From positions 13,145,356 through 13,209,355 of the forward strand of contig CM036223.1 of assembly GCA_020631735.1 (NCBI GenBank): DNA of 64,000 bases. Reading direction: 5' to 3'. Position numbers and translations under genes: made by a program. Shown here one piece after another: positions 12,100 through 25,439 of the stretch. How positions within the stretch are numbered: the stretch's first letter is position 1; each line of letters begins with the position of its first letter. This DNA is from Saccharum officinarum. Lineage: Eukaryota; Streptophyta; Magnoliopsida; Poales; Poaceae. Below the pieces are notes generated by a model. It saw only the letters and a list, made by a program, of their open reading frames with translations. It had not been told where the DNA came from and searched no databases.

Positions 12100-14700
12100 C
12101 AACACTCAGATTCCTCTCCCCCTCATTCTTCTCCAAATCTGGCGACTCCCCCTCTTCGTCTCCAAATCAGGCGGCCTAAGAAGGGTGGCTGGCCAGGTGG
12201 TGGGGATGGTGGGAGGGCGGCTTTCGGGTCTTGGTGGCGGCGGAGGTGGCTGGGTTAGGTTGGGGCGGGGGCACCCATGGCCATAGCTAGAATGAGTGGG
12301 GAGGGGAAGGAGGCTTCAGTGGGGGTGGTGGGCAGCGGTGGGGGCGAGGAGGAAGAATAAAATCGTGTGCTCGTCATTTCCTATACAACTAAAAAGAAAG
12401 AAAGGAAGACAATTGTTTCGTGCGACGTATGCTTGGTGTAACCTCGAGGCTCTCCCCTGCAATCCCTCTCCCCACGCTGCCAACAAGGAAACGGGAAACT
12501 CAAAAGGAAATGGGAAACCTCGGTCTCCATCTGCGCCCTACGTGCGTTTAAAAATTAAAAACCTTTCCAAAAATCCTCCGCGCAATCTCCTCCAATCCCG
12601 TAGTACTGAGCCGTCGGACCGCCTGCCCAAGTGCCAAATCGCCCAAAATCCTCCGCGCTCGGCTCCGTCTTCCTTCGCCGCCGCCGCCGCCCCGGAAGCC
12701 TGCGATCCCTGCGACCGCGACCACGAAGCCGCCAGACGACCTCGACAGGCCGCTGCCGCTCGCCCTGCGCCGCTGCGTGGCCTCATGCTGGAGGAGCTCG
12801 CGACGGCGGTGTGGCCATGGAGGACGAGGAGCCCTAGACTCACCGACCGCCGCCATCGTGGACCGTGTGTCGCCCCACCCGGCCACCCCGTGCGTTCCAC
12901 CTGCGGCCTGCCCCGCCTCCCTCCTTTGGATCTACATCGGAGGGGGAGTTGCAGTCCCACTCCCACCTCGATGCACGGGACTCGACGCAGGGGTTAGCGC
13001 CGCTGCTGCGGCCTCAGCGTGTGGGCGGCCCAGGGGCGTGCCGTCGCCTGGAGACACGGTGGCCAAGGGGGCGGGTGCCACCATGGCCTCAACGCGTGAC
13101 GGACGATGGCTGGCACCGTCGCTGCCTGGAGTCCGAGATTTGGAACGGCCCACATTGATCCAGCAGTTGCGACTCTCGACTCTAGGTACGATTCGATTTG
13201 CCCGTCTCTTCCCCATTCTCATTGGTTTTGGTTTTGATCCGTGGTGATTGTGGTTTTGATGGTGATTTGTTTGTGTTGTTCCGAGAACCATAACACAACA
13301 GGTTGTGTTGTTGCCATGCTTCATAGACGTCGGCTAGAAATGGCAGCGACAATGATCGGAATGGCAAAAAAGAGGACAAGAGCATTCAGCGCTGGCCAAG
13401 AAAGGCATGTTCAGGTACGTGGACCGCCTCCTCCACGAATCCACCCGAGCCTTGCGTTACTTTAGCAAATCTGACAACACCACGTGCCTAGGTCAGTGCT
13501 TGCATCTTCCGATCCATCTAGCAGCCAACCAGTATGGGAGTTAACTTGCCCTTCCAAATCAAGAAGGCCTTTTCATATGTCACATCTTTTTGGATGAATT
13601 GCTTGATATGCTTTGCCCTGCTACAGGTTGCCAGGCTTTCCTTGCAATAGATAAAAGAGCTATTCTCTGCACATAATTAGTGGATGAATCCTACCTATAT
13701 ATATTAAATGGGAACTTTGCAGATGCATGGATGAATTATCTGTATTTTCAGTAGTTTAGCATTAGCAGTTAGAACTAAACAATGACAAACTGAGAAAATT
13801 TAGGTGTTAGGTGTATATTTGTAGAGCTATGGCAAGACTCTGATATCATGTGTTTTGAAAAGGCATTAGAAAACCAAGATGCATATGAACAATTTACAGT
13901 TCACTGAGAAGTAGGATATCGCAATGCTTTCCTGTCATCCTCATGCCAAACTATCATGCCTTAGTAGAGGTTGTAAAGTGTGTCAAACTGTATGTTATTA
14001 TCTACTTGTTAAAGTTATGTAGATAAAAAAAGATTCTTAGAAAATGGTGTCCTCAAATTGCAGTTGTTGTTTTAGCAAGGTCGGTTTTCTCTTACTATAT
14101 GGTCAAAAAATGATGAAAAAAAGTTGTGTTAATTATGATGTGTTTTTTTTGGTGTGCCCACAATACAGTGTGAATCAATTTTCTACTCTGCAGGAGGTAA
14201 AACATTGCATGGTATGGGATCCAAATTGGGAATAGGGGATATCGGCAAATGGTTCCTCATATCCCTCCAAGCTAGCCGTCCCTGCCCGCGACGACCCAGG
14301 CAAGGACTTTACCGGCATCTCCCTGCCACTACTCCAGGCCATCGTCAAAGCCATCAAGTTTTTGGTACGCTAATCAACTACAGCTTTAAATCGTTGTGAC
14401 AATTTAATTCAAAATGGTCTGCAATTGCATTGTGATTTCAAGTTCCCGGTCACGGCATGGAGGAGCCTGCTGGATTATCCTCAATGACTCAATGCATTGT
14501 GATTTCAATCTGCTTGGTTTGATTTCTATTTTGGATGAATGTTCATACGTGTCTAATTGGCTGTTGCAATCATCACCTGTTGCCTTTATGTCTCTTGAAA
14601 ATCCAGGAGCCGAAGATCACAGGGAGGGACAAAAGGGTGCACATAAGGTTCTTCAGGTGAATATTCAGAATTTTTTCTCTCGTTGAACGTAAGACTCTGA
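12100..14700. other. GC-rich gene-like fragments of unknown origin
   Basis: No complete gene is recognised. 12180-13150 is GC-rich with short overlapping frames and codon-poor composition. Exon-like pieces in plausible splice contexts include about 13380-13490 (frame reading FRYVDRLLHESTRALRYFSKS), about 14225-14364 (PARDDPGKDFTGISLPLLQA) and about 14607-14656 (EPKITGRDKRVHIRFF). These could be a transduplicated gene fragment or an unannotated small gene. A complete frame with start and stop could not be joined. Confidence 0.35.
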
Positions 14701-14930
14701 GGGTCTTAGTGTTAAAGTTGGTAGCATATTTGAATCTACAATTGCAAGGTGTTGTTGAGTGCTCACAAAGCACAATATCTTGTATTTCAGTAGTTATAAA
14801 TGAAATTTGGATGCACCATATGTCACTTTGAACTTTCATAATTTAGTGTGCTAGGATAATCTATCTTGCTAGGTTTATCTGTCATTACTTCAATGTGCGG
14901 ACCTTTGATGGTTCAACTCAAATGATTGTA

Positions 14931-15262
14931 TGTTAGAAGAGTCAAGGGCCTATTGGACCTTAGTCCGTTAGGATCAATTAGTCGCTTGCTTATGGGTCAA
15001 GTATGACCTCTTCTCTATATAAAGAGAGAAAATGTATCAATCTAATCAAGCAAGAGATTAGAAGGAAAAACCTTCTCTCTTGCCAGCCGTGGGCGAAGCC
15101 CCGCGGCCGGCGTTCCCAGCGCCCCTCACAGCCCTAGCCGCCGGTCCTCTGCCTCTCTCACGTGAACAGTACCCCCGCGTGGTACTGTAGCACCTCGGGT
15201 ACTGTAGCTCCGCCGCCGTTCCTCTCTTCTCTCTCCTCTCAATTCTAGCAGCCCACATAACA
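14931..15262 (+). repeat. 5' LTR
   Basis: 332 bp, TG...CA ends, with an internal TATA-like TCTATATAAAGAGAG at about 15016. It differs from the 3' LTR by scattered substitutions and an indel in the segment with CGGGTACTGTAGC, so insertion was not very recent. Confidence 0.9.
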
Positions 15263-15543
15263 ATCTGGTATTGGAGATGCCAGGTTACGATGAGCCGCTG
15301 TCGGTCACTTCCTCACCGATGACGCTTGATCAGTTGACCGCGGCCATCACCGATCTCGCCCGTTTCGTCGCCGCCATCCAGTCCTACCTCAGCATACCGC
15401 CGCTGTAACCAGCCAGCTAGCCGCTGCCGCAATCGGCCGTGGTCTCTCTGCCACCGGTTTTCCCCTACGGGATGCCAGGTTACGGCACGATGCTGCTGCC
15501 GTGCCAGGGCGTGCAGCCAACATTGCAGTAGATCGAGCAGGCG

Positions 15544-15690
15544 ATGGACATCACGACGGAGCCGGCAGGGAAGATGCTTACCTGCAAGGTGTCTGCGGCG
15601 GTGCGGCTACAGGCTGCGGCACGTGGCCTCCTAGCGCGCCGGCTGCTGCAGGAGATGCACCAGCCTATGCACGAGGTGACCTTGGCGACA
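15544..15690 (+). pseudogene. Retroelement internal ORF fragment with an IQ-like motif
   Basis: The frame in the element interior reads VRLQAAARGLLARRLLQEM, which fits the calmodulin-binding IQ consensus (LQxxxRGxxxRxxL). It is flanked by stops and frame changes (TAA at about 15408, TAG at about 15530). The internal coding region is therefore broken or was never a full gag. Any function is inference. Confidence 0.55.
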
Positions 15691-16197
15691 GTCGACCTCA
15701 GCTCAGCGGAGCGCGACCTCGCCCCGTGGGATGGCCACCAACAACTGCGCCGACCCGCTGCTGTCTTCAGGCGCGAGCATGGTGATTTTTCCGCGGGCAG
15801 CGACCTCCAACTCTGCGGCAGCGGCAGTAGGGGAGTCGCTCCCCTCCTTGTCTCCAGCAGGGACGCACTACCTAGCGCCACCGCATTTCGCCACCGGCCG
15901 CCGCGAGGACGTCTCCGCTGGTCGCTATCGTGACTAATTCCAGGTGGCTATACCCGTGCACCCCTCTCGTTCCGGTGGGCTCTATGGGATCTACGTGGCT
16001 ACACACGTGCAGGTCCATCACGCGAAGGGTGTCCGCCGTATCTTCAGGAGTCAAAAATAAAGAGTCGCAGTCTATTTCAGGTCAATAAAATAAGCCGAGA
16101 TGTAAAAGGCTTGTTTTTAGGTGTTAGGTTTGTGCCTAACGAAGTCATCGTTAAGTTGCAGCTCGAGGACGAGCTACATGTCTAGGTGGGGGTGTAG

Positions 16198-16513
16198 TGT
16201 TAGAAAAGTCAAGGGCCTATTGGACCTTAGCCCGTTAGGGTTAATTAGTCACTTGCTTAGGGGTCAAGTATGACATCTTCTCTATATAAAGAGAGAAGAT
16301 GTATCAATCTAATCAAGTAAGAGATTAGAAGAAAAAACATTCTCTCTTGCCGGTCGTGGGCGAAGCCCCGCGGCCGGCGTTCCCAGCGCCCCTCATAGCC
16401 CTAGCCGCCAGTCCTCTGCCTCTCTCACATGAACAGTACCCGCGGATATTGTAGCTCCGCCGCCGCTCCTCTCTTTCTCCTCAATCCTCCCGATCCCAAC
16501 AACCCACATAACA
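16198..16513 (+). repeat. 3' LTR
   Basis: 316 bp, aligns along its length with the 5' LTR. It carries the same CTATATAAAGAGAG TATA region and GCCCCGCGGCCGGCG block. Confidence 0.9.
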
Positions 16514-16518
16514 TTGTA

Positions 16519-17197
16519 TCTGTTGAAGTTTAGAAAAATTACAGGCTGGAGCCTATCCTATGTTGCATGATTGCAAGTAAGAATAGGTCTGTCTTGTGCT
16601 TTACCAGGACACATGACTGATCCTATGTTGGTGTAACTGAATAAAGTGAATTGGCAATAGTTTCATTATGCAAATCTACTCGATCCATGGAAGGGCAATC
16701 ATCTATGACTTCAGGTGTAGTGATTCAGAATCTGAATCAACGGACATCCTTTGGAGAATTATTTAAAATAGTCTGACCTTTTGTAGGTAGATTATGCAAA
16801 TTCAAGCAAACCAGAGTAAAATTGGGCTGATGCATCCATTGGCAAAGGTAGACTTCCTAATGCTTTGTTATCTTTTTTAAATAAGAGATTGTTGAAAAGC
16901 CTGTAAGCTATTACCACAGAGAGTGTTTTCATGTGCTATGTGACTCCAAATATTAATGTGTAGCTGTCTCTTTTTTTAGATAAGCAGTGAACAATAGACA
17001 ATGGATGCCATGTTTCATTTATAATCAGTTTTTCAATGCCATATGGGTGGTTGGGGTGGTATCCAAAATATTTTTAACTGCTCCATGGAAATTAAACAAA
17101 ATCGATGATTTCACTTCTTCATTTTACTATGGAATAAATTTATCTTTCTGAAACAGTAATTTTCTTCGGTATAAAGAGAGAGAATGATCAGTGCTAA
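16519..17197. other. No gene seen; AT-rich flank up to an assembly gap
   Basis: No conserved frame, repeat ends or RNA gene are visible. The sequence resembles intron or intergenic DNA. Confidence 0.5.
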
Positions 17198-17297
17198 NNN
17201 NNNNNNNNNNNNNNNNNNNNNNNNNNNNNNNNNNNNNNNNNNNNNNNNNNNNNNNNNNNNNNNNNNNNNNNNNNNNNNNNNNNNNNNNNNNNNNNNN
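17198..17297. other. Assembly gap (100 N)
   Basis: Exactly 100 N, the conventional length for a gap of unknown size. Confidence 0.99.
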
Positions 17298-20200
17298 AAA
17301 CACATACGTCATGTTTAATGTTGAATCTTGCTCTTGATGCCAGCTGTAATAGAACCGTTCAAATTATAAGAGCACAAGTACAAAAACAATCACCGAAGTG
17401 ATCAAATTCTCGCACTTGAGCCCATATAACTTCGGTAGTCCAATGAAATCGCGAGGGATTTCAAACCAACCAACATACAAGCCAAGATCGTAGTGATTCA
17501 ACATAACAAGTCACATGTTACAACCATTTCACAAGTAATTCAATATACATCGGAGTTCAACATAGTTGTTACAACTTAAGTTCAAAAGTAGCGAAAGCAA
17601 AGTAATTTGAATCTAACATTATTCTTATTTAAAATACATGCCAGTACCACGGTCGACTTCCAACAAAAGCATTAGAGATAAGGTAAATAAGAAGGATCAT
17701 GCCCGTGATCACACTCCACCACTACGGCAAGAGTCAACCAACTCTTGCAGCTGTCATGATACATCACAACCTGCAACAAGTGGGAATAAAACCCTGAGTA
17801 CAAGAAGGTACTCAGCTAGACTTACCCGTCAGAAACCAGAAATAAGGTGACACCAAGGATCATGCAAGGCTGATATAAAGTGGGGCTAGCTTGACAACAT
17901 TTTGCATAAAAGCTTAATATAGATGATCAATCATTAATGCTTAAGCATCAAGTTAATTATCATTAGCCTGTCATCTATATTAGAACATGTACTAGAGCAC
18001 TCACTTTATTAGGAGCAAACAATATTAACCATAGCAGGTATAAATTGAGGCAACCTTTCCATCGTTATCCAATTAACCGTCCGTTCAATTTAATGGAATC
18101 TACGTTGCCGCTGCTTAAGTCAAGTGCTCACTAACCGGGAGCGACGACGATTCGAATCGAATTCCTATCCAACTGGAGGGGTATTTCTAACACTCACCGT
18201 GCAGACCCCTACCAGGGTCGCACAAGCCACCTTTTCATATGATTCAGGAATCGCGGGTCCGAATGATGTCGCGACCCCAAGGGCGACACTCTGCCAGGTG
18301 ATAGGGACTCTAACCCCCCCCTTGGTCTCACGCCAATGTCCCCAAGCACATCCTTTCTCTCCTCCAAGAAGCAACCTACCATTCGATTCCCGGCCTGAAT
18401 CACATTACTCGGCTTCGCGGTCGGAACGACTTATCCGGCCAACTAAGTGTTAGACTGCGTTCAACATGACTCAAGGACGTACAACGAATCGGTCCTTAAA
18501 TGACTCAGACAGGGATAGATTCACACCCAAGACCTCCATGCTTTGTCACTTCACTATCATCAGTCCGCCCGATCTCATTTCATTTTATTAACACATGGTT
18601 CCTTTCCACGATAGCAAATAAAGCCAATCGTGCCATATATGAATATCCCTATATCTCGCAGGTGACAGGAAATCACCTGACTTCTACCGCTTAAAGCAGG
18701 GCTAAGCATCTACTCGATCCTAATCTATGTAGGATTCAAGGATTCATATATCTGGACAAGGAATGATATAATGCAGCAAGGGTTTCCAACCAACTCCTAT
18801 CACTTAATGCAACAATACTTATAACATATATAGAATTAATTGCTTTAAAGATAGGAGGCTTATAATGCTCCGGGGCTTGCCTGGGATCCGACTCAAGTTA
18901 GAGTATGTCAGATGAATTCACTTGGCGAGCATCCTCCCATCTAGCACTTGCCCGATCCTTCTATCTTCGGGATGGATCCACCAAACACCGTCTTCGGGTT
19001 TGGCTCCAACGCCACATCCTTCACACGTTTCTGCTAGCGTACCTATATGAGATGCAAACATGCACATGTGTGAATGCATAGAAGTGCAATAAACAGAGTA
19101 ATCAAACAAGCATACCAAAGTTCTCATAAACACCTAGAGCTAATTAACTTAATTCTCACTAAGGCATAACATAAAAGATTGCAAACACATCAATCAAGAC
19201 ACAAGTCTTATAAGGTCCTAGGGTACCAAACCAAGTACTAACAAAGACATATGTCACACTTCAATACACAAGCATAGCAAAGTTAATCAAAGCACTACAA
19301 CTAAAATCTGTCACTTTCTGGACATACATACAGTAGCTCAGTAAATTAATCATAACTGGAGATCACAAAATCCAAATGACTTGCAAGATGACATTCTGGA
19401 AAGCTTATGAAATTCTCTACATTTCATTTAATATCATCTAAACCTGATTCTAACATTTACCAGGTCGAAATACAGAAGGTACAGAATCTGTCCTGAAAGG
19501 ACAAAGAGCAACCTAGATCTGAACCCAACTTAGAACAGCTGTAGTTTCTAAACCATATGGCCAAATGCCACCAAAATTTAACAGCATCTAGATCATGAAA
19601 TTCACAACAACTTTGTTATAGCACACAAGACATGAAAACATCATTTGCATAGGGTAATTAACAATATTCTCAAATCTATCCAGCAACCTCATTTGCAAGA
19701 AATAATTATTAACTTATGTTGCAAACATATAATTGGATAAAACCAACTTTACCAACATGTCACATATGACTAATGAACACCAGAAAACATAGTGTCTATT
19801 CCTAAATAAATTCTTTTAATGCATTTTCTTAATTTATTTAGATAATTAGGTGGAATTATGACCACATCATAAAGATACTCAATAAATTCTACTAAAATTA
19901 CATGGGCCTAAAAATGTTCTCAATAGTCTACTGTCCAAATTTCAAGTCATTTGGGCAAGTGTATCAAGCTCTATGAAAAAGACAAATAGCTATTGCAATA
20001 ATCATGTGAGAGCAAGTTAAACTTAACACTCAATATTTTCTGTGAACACAAGGCCATATTATTAATCAATATGATAGAGAAATATCATACTAAGGTAATG
20101 GAACAACATTTTCTATTTTATCATTTATATATTATTTATAAGCTATTTATCAAGCTATAAACAAGTTAAATCAATAACTTGAGCATACAATAAGCAATGA

Positions 20201-22735
20201 CCATGAAATTTATACCACAGTACATACATAGCATGAAAATCCTACCATAAAATTTTCACATCAATTGGAGCATCACAACTCAAGATATAAAAATAACAAG
20301 CAATATAATGTTGATTCCCTTATTTAACAAGATCAAATCAAAACCTTAAGAAAACAGTAAACAACTAGTGTGTTTGATATTTTTCCTAGCAAGTACATGT
20401 CATCACAAAATTAACAAAACAAGAATCCCCATTTTTTTTGTTCTAAAACTTAAGATATGGCTCTGGTCAAGTTTAAGTATTTTTAGAACATTTTTAAAGC
20501 TTAAATAAAAACATCAGAAAACACCTATAAACATGTAACATATTATGACTCCACTGCATAGATATTTTCTCAAGGTTTCCAAAAAGTCCACACTTGCTAT
20601 TTTTGGAATTACCTAGCATGAGATATGATTTTTATAAAATTTCACCAATTTTCTGAAATTCAAAAACAGAATTAGAACAACCCTACTTAATTTTGCTAGC
20701 TCCACCCGAATACATACCCAGACAACCGCTTTCTTAAACTGACAAGTGGGACCCGCTGGGCTATTGGGCCCGCTTGCCAGACAAAGAGACATGTACACAT
20801 TTCTCCCCTTTCTTCTACCTCCCGTCGGCATTGAGCAGGGGAGACCGGGCTCCTGCCGCTCCCGTCGGCAAGGTGGACACCGGCCGCCGTAGTGGTGATG
20901 CGCGGGGACAGGAAGGTCAGGCGCATGCCGGGGCGGTGTTGCTCGACCACACGCAGCCGGTGGTGGCTCGGTTCTGCTTGCGGCGGCCTACGACAGGACG
21001 GAGCAGAGGACTTCGAAAAAAATTGATTTCCGGCACGGTGGTCCATGACGACGGATGATTAGTGGTAGTGAGCATCCCCGGGTCCGGGCGCATCTTCAAG
21101 CAGTCACAGCTCGGCCAGAGGTGGCCCCTGGCCCCCTGGCCACGTGCTACCCCCTCGGCGGCAGACATGGCGTCGGTGGCCGGATGACACGGTGGCGATG
21201 AGCGGTCGGGGATAGGCGTGGTGGTTACAGCAAGGAGAGGTGGAGGTGGTGGTGCGGCCGGCGGTGGGAGAAGGAAAAGGAATGGGGCGCGACCATGCTG
21301 TGCCGGTGGCCATGGAGCTCGGCGGGCGCCCATGGCTCCGACGGCTGTGCTCGGGAGCTGAGATAGGGAAAGAGAGGGCTAAGGGAGCAAGCAAGGCAAG
21401 GGGGAAAGCGAGAGCAGCGCTCTGTTTCTCCAAAATCACGAGCGAAGGCACAGGGCACGCGGCAGCTCAACCCAGCCATGGTGGGGGCGCGGCCAGCGCA
21501 TGGAAGTCACGTCCGGACGCGCGTCGCCCATTGAGGCCTTCAACCGAACACGTGGTGGGTGACGTTGAGGTCATATTGGGGTAGCATTTTGGGCTAGCTA
21601 CGGACCGAATTTCGTCATGGGCCTTGAAACAAAGTTGTTCATTTCGTGATGCCCTACATTTCCTATTTAGGGGTCATAGTCATTAGAGCTGTAGATTAGG
21701 AGATAATCAGTCCCCAAATTACCAGTGTCAACATGTTAAGTTAGTGCTCGGTTTTGGAATTTTGCAATGCCAGACTTGGTCAAATTGATCCCAACTTTTT
21801 ACATGTTGTTCTCCAACAAATTGTTTCCAACTTTCATTTTTGGACCAATTTAGGTTACTTAGTAAAAACTCGAGAACGCGGGATGTCAATGTCGAAGACA
21901 CTGAAATCGGGGTTTTAAAATTGCTAAGTGTTGGAAACAGTCCAAATTCTAACTTATGGGCCCTTTTTGAGAAGTTTTCACATATTTTCATGACTTGACT
22001 CTTAAACAAAGTTTGTTCCTTATAAAATTCTCTAGAACTTTGTAAAAGGGTGCACAGTCATGCAAAGCATCTAGGTCAAACTTTTGAAATGGTCAAACGA
22101 AAGGGTTCTAGGGTCCATACATGGTCAACCATCACTTAGAAGCACATTTAGGCAAAATGATCAACATGAACATTATTCCATTAAGTTTCCTAAGTGTAGT
22201 TAAGGTGTTGTAGAGTCCAAATATACCCACCAGGCATAGGTTGCACAAAAGTGTAGGTTTCACATGCATTGAAACATAGAAATCCCTATAAATGAAATGC
22301 TTGCTTCAAAGCTATATTTCAATTGTTTCATGTGTTTGCTTCAAGGTACATGCTACATATATTTTACTAGGTTGTTCCTCATGTGTCCAAGATGTGTTGC
22401 ACATGTTGCATTTGTATGTTGCATAAACACTAGTTCCCATGGGATCTAAGGCAAGTTTTTGTTATAATCCAAACAAGCATATAACTTATCATTTCATGTG
22501 ACTTTTTTATTCCAAACTTTCTGAAACTTTTCCAGGGATCAATATAGATAGGTACCAAGGTGTGACACATGAAGATATTGCCATAACACCATCCAAGCAT
22601 ATATCTTTGAAAAGGGACCTATATGTAAAGCAATGATGCAACATCCAACTTTAGGTTAGGCTCATCTCCATTTAATCTGTCATGTTTGAACTTAAACCCA
22701 CCACTTAATTGGTGATAAACACCTGGGGTGTTACA
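17298..22735 (-). mobile_element. Long LTR-like block (probable Ty3/gypsy LTR, minus orientation)
   Basis: On the minus strand the block begins with TGTAACACCCCAGGTG (ending at 22735), the ACACCC start typical of long chromovirus LTRs. It continues for about 5.4 kb without pol domains. Landmarks include a GAGTACAAGAAGGTACTCAG hairpin-like motif near 17797 and a GC-rich segment at 20750-21560. Segments near 20690-20760 resemble 60500-60590 (GCTAGCTCCACCCGAA against GCTAGATCCACCCGAA; GTGGGACCCG in both), so two related LTRs occur here. The left end is not resolved and may lie in the gap. It could be a solo LTR. Confidence 0.6.
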
Positions 22736-22811
22736 AAATCCTCTTAAGAAGGAATCTCTTAGAAAGCGTCCTTATTCCCATGTAGGATATTAGAAAGAAT
22801 CCAAGGATGAC

Positions 22812-23675
22812 ATGTATAGTGAACCCATAGAAGGAGGGCTAAGTCATTTAGCCAATCCTATCTTCTCTCCTTCTATGACCACATTAAATATCTTATCTGA
22901 ACCTATCTTTCAACCCATCCTTGACCCCGATGATCCCTCTTATGCCATTTCTCCTAAGTCTCATATTAACCCTAGAAATCCACTAAGACAACTAAAGCAT
23001 AGGAGTCATGAAGACCACAAGGATGACCAAGAAGAGCAACGACAATGGCAGGAATGTATTAAGAATTGGCTAGAATATATTAAGAACTCATATGCTGTTA
23101 TTAAAGACTAGATGGACAAGGACGAAGCCTTATGGTTAGAATCCAAACTTGATTTAGATTCAAGCAGTGAGCTTAAATCAATCTTTTTTAATAAACATGA
23201 CTCATCAAGTTTGAAGGAGGCCTTAGACGAGATCAACCCGAGAGCCACCAATCCATGGAAAATCTTGGACAATAAAACGTCCTATGAATGTCATAGGCAT
23301 GAAATGATGGAGACAATGCTTCCGCGTATAGACATTCATGAAGAATCACCCTTAGAGCTTGAAAAGGAAGATGATCTCGATGAGCATGGAAGTTATTTCA
23401 TGAACACCTCATCAAATCCATGCTCATATAAGAAATCTTCTGAATTATTTGGTCTCTCCAACACTGCCACACATGAGATCTTTAACCTCCTCATGCTTCC
23501 TGTTTATAAAGACTTTGAAAAGGTGGTTGTAGATGCATATGTTTATCATAAATATTGCAAATCTTATTGTGAGAATATTGAGATAGACACACAAAGGTTG
23601 GTGTTGGAGGAGAAACCACTTCACCAATTAGAAGCACAATTTGAAGGTTTCCCAAGGACGAGCTTCTGTCCTTAA
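22812..23675 (+). pseudogene. Interrupted ORF of unknown function, probably retroelement-derived
   Basis: One frame runs through both halves (22812-23111 and 23112-23675), split by a TAG at 23109-23111 that is followed at once by ATG. Joined, it would give about 287 residues: acidic, rich in D/E/K/S, no cysteine knuckle, no protease or RT motifs and no membrane segment. I do not recognise the family. Its position next to the LTR block suggests an accessory ORF of an LTR element. Confidence 0.4.
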
Positions 23676-24300
23676 ACAAACACTTTCGGGAGATAATGAG
23701 TTTTCATCTTCTGCTGTGACACCCTTATGAAATAAACATAGAAACATAATTGTGAAAATATTCCTTCGGATATTTTTATCACTAACCATTTTAAGTTTGA
23801 AGAAAAAGCACGAAGGATGACAGCACCAAGTATGTCCAACCAATCATCATGCAACATGGGGTGCTGCACGGTGTGGCCAGTGGTTGTCGCTGCTGTTGGG
23901 GCGCAGCCGTGTGTCAACCCACGTGGGTTTCCCGTGTGGGGCGCGGGTGCTGGGGTGGGACGTGGGACGCGGGGTGGACGCAGAAGTGGCGCAGGTGTCG
24001 GAGCCACGTCTGGATGTCCGGGCGCTAGGCGTTCCGATAAAAAAATGAGCTATCTTAAATAAAATATAAGAAATGTTCCATTTGTTTATGTGCAATGGCC
24101 AAACAAATAATATCATTATTCCACTTATTTGAAACTAATGTTCCATTACCGCTGACACTGTGTCTACGAACCAGGAAACAGCATAAATAAAAAAAAGTAA
24201 TAAAAAAGAAATAATTTTTTTAGGAAAAAAGGAAATAAAAAACGGCAAAAGAAATAGTACTTGAAAAGGAACGGCCCAGGATCAAAAAAAAAAGGAACGG
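23676..24300. other. No gene recognised; GC-rich patch 23860-24030
   Basis: Begins with TGTGACACCC-like sequence at about 23696, then a GC-rich patch with no convincing frame, then an AT-rich stretch leading to the promoter of the YTH gene. Confidence 0.4.
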
Positions 24301-24399
24301 CCCAGGAGTAGCCCGGTGCGGGTGCGCTCCGCCAGGGCCCAGGGCCGACCGAACAACACCCGACGGGGCTACCACCGTACGCCAGTCGTGTTCACCTTC

Positions 24400-24533
24400 A
24401 CCAATCGCCCCGTCCCCGGGGTGGCCGGGTGCACTCTCGCCTCTCTCTCTCGCGCGCTTTCTCCGCCGCCGCCGCCCTACGCCAGGTGTCGAGTTCTTCG
24501 TCGATCCTTTCGCCGGAGACGAGCACGTACCAG
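24400..24533 (+). other. Probable 5' UTR exon of the YTH/ECT gene
   Basis: Pyrimidine-rich leader with CTCTCTCTCT and a CCGCCGCCGCC run, ending at a good donor (CCAG|GTATTC at 24533/24534). The next acceptor is TTGCAG at 25397-25402, followed 37 bases later by the start codon. The intron carries a 21-bp tandem duplication at 24790-24831. The transcription start is not exact. Confidence 0.6.
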
Positions 24534-25439
24534 GTATTCCCATTTCCCACCCCTTCTCTCCCCTTCCTGCGCGAAACCGAGCACCCAAAACCCTAAGCGA
24601 TTGGGCTATTTGACGTATGCCTACTACTGACTTCCGAACTTTTTGCAAAAAATTGTCGGGTGTGCTTGTGTGCACCCATGCATGTCCCTGTGTCCGCCGC
24701 TGGGTACGGTGGTTTGGGTGTTAGGTTTTGGGCGGTCCTTGGTGCTGAAATGGAGGTGCATTGCTGATGATCGGAGTGGTTGTACCGTCTATTGGGGTTT
24801 TGATGGACTGTATTGGGGTTTTGATGGACTGCATAGGGTTAGAAAAGCTGTTCGGGTCGACGGGCCCGGATTTGTGGGAACCGATTTCCTTGTTGATTGG
24901 CCGGCTTGCTTGTCCAGTTGTCCGACCAATGCTCCTTAGGTGTTCCCAGAGAAGCATTAGTAGTTATGCTCTTTGTCGTGCTGCTTTGGTTTAGTCCAGC
25001 GCTTAGTCAGATGGTGTGGTTTCACTGCTTTGTCTGTTTGGGTTGGAAATAGAGGCATGCAGCATGCTGGTAGTTTTATATATACTAGATAACACACTAT
25101 GTTTTCTGTCACATTTCTGACGGATGGATTAGAATCACTGTACGCCTTAGTTCATGACACCAAATTTCCAATTTAATGGTTCGTTTGTTGGTTCAATGCT
25201 CCTGCTGCTTGTTTCCAAGATTTTCAATAAATGTAATTAGGATTTGGGAGAACATTAGGGAATTATTGAATAATCTAAAACAGGCACACACTGCTGATAG
25301 TTCATTGTGGGTGTCCAAATTGTTGGTTCAGTTTATTGCTTTTCATAAATGTGAGAATGTGACTGCGGTGATAAACTGTTCTTATTCTGCTTGCACTTGC
25401 AGATTGCATCAGTGCCCTTTTTCGGAGTGACTGCATTCT

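Larger units (their letters stand above)
14931..16513 (+). mobile_element. Complete small non-autonomous LTR retrotransposon
   Basis: It has a 5' LTR (14931-15262) and a 3' LTR (16198-16513), both TGTTAG...CATAACA, and 5-bp target duplications TTGTA at 14926-14930 and 16514-16518. A primer-binding-like TGGTATTGGAGA at 15266 resembles the initiator-Met type used by plant Copia elements. A purine-rich tract AGGTGGGGGTGTAG abuts the 3' LTR. The 935-bp interior has no gag-pol, so mobility would need help from a partner element. Confidence 0.92.

Noticed and set aside
12296..13250. Overlapping open frames in GC-rich DNA
   Set aside because: No conserved motif and no consistent frame. Kept only as a low-confidence region.
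17111..17312. Frames spanning the N run
   Set aside because: Artefact of reading through unknown bases.
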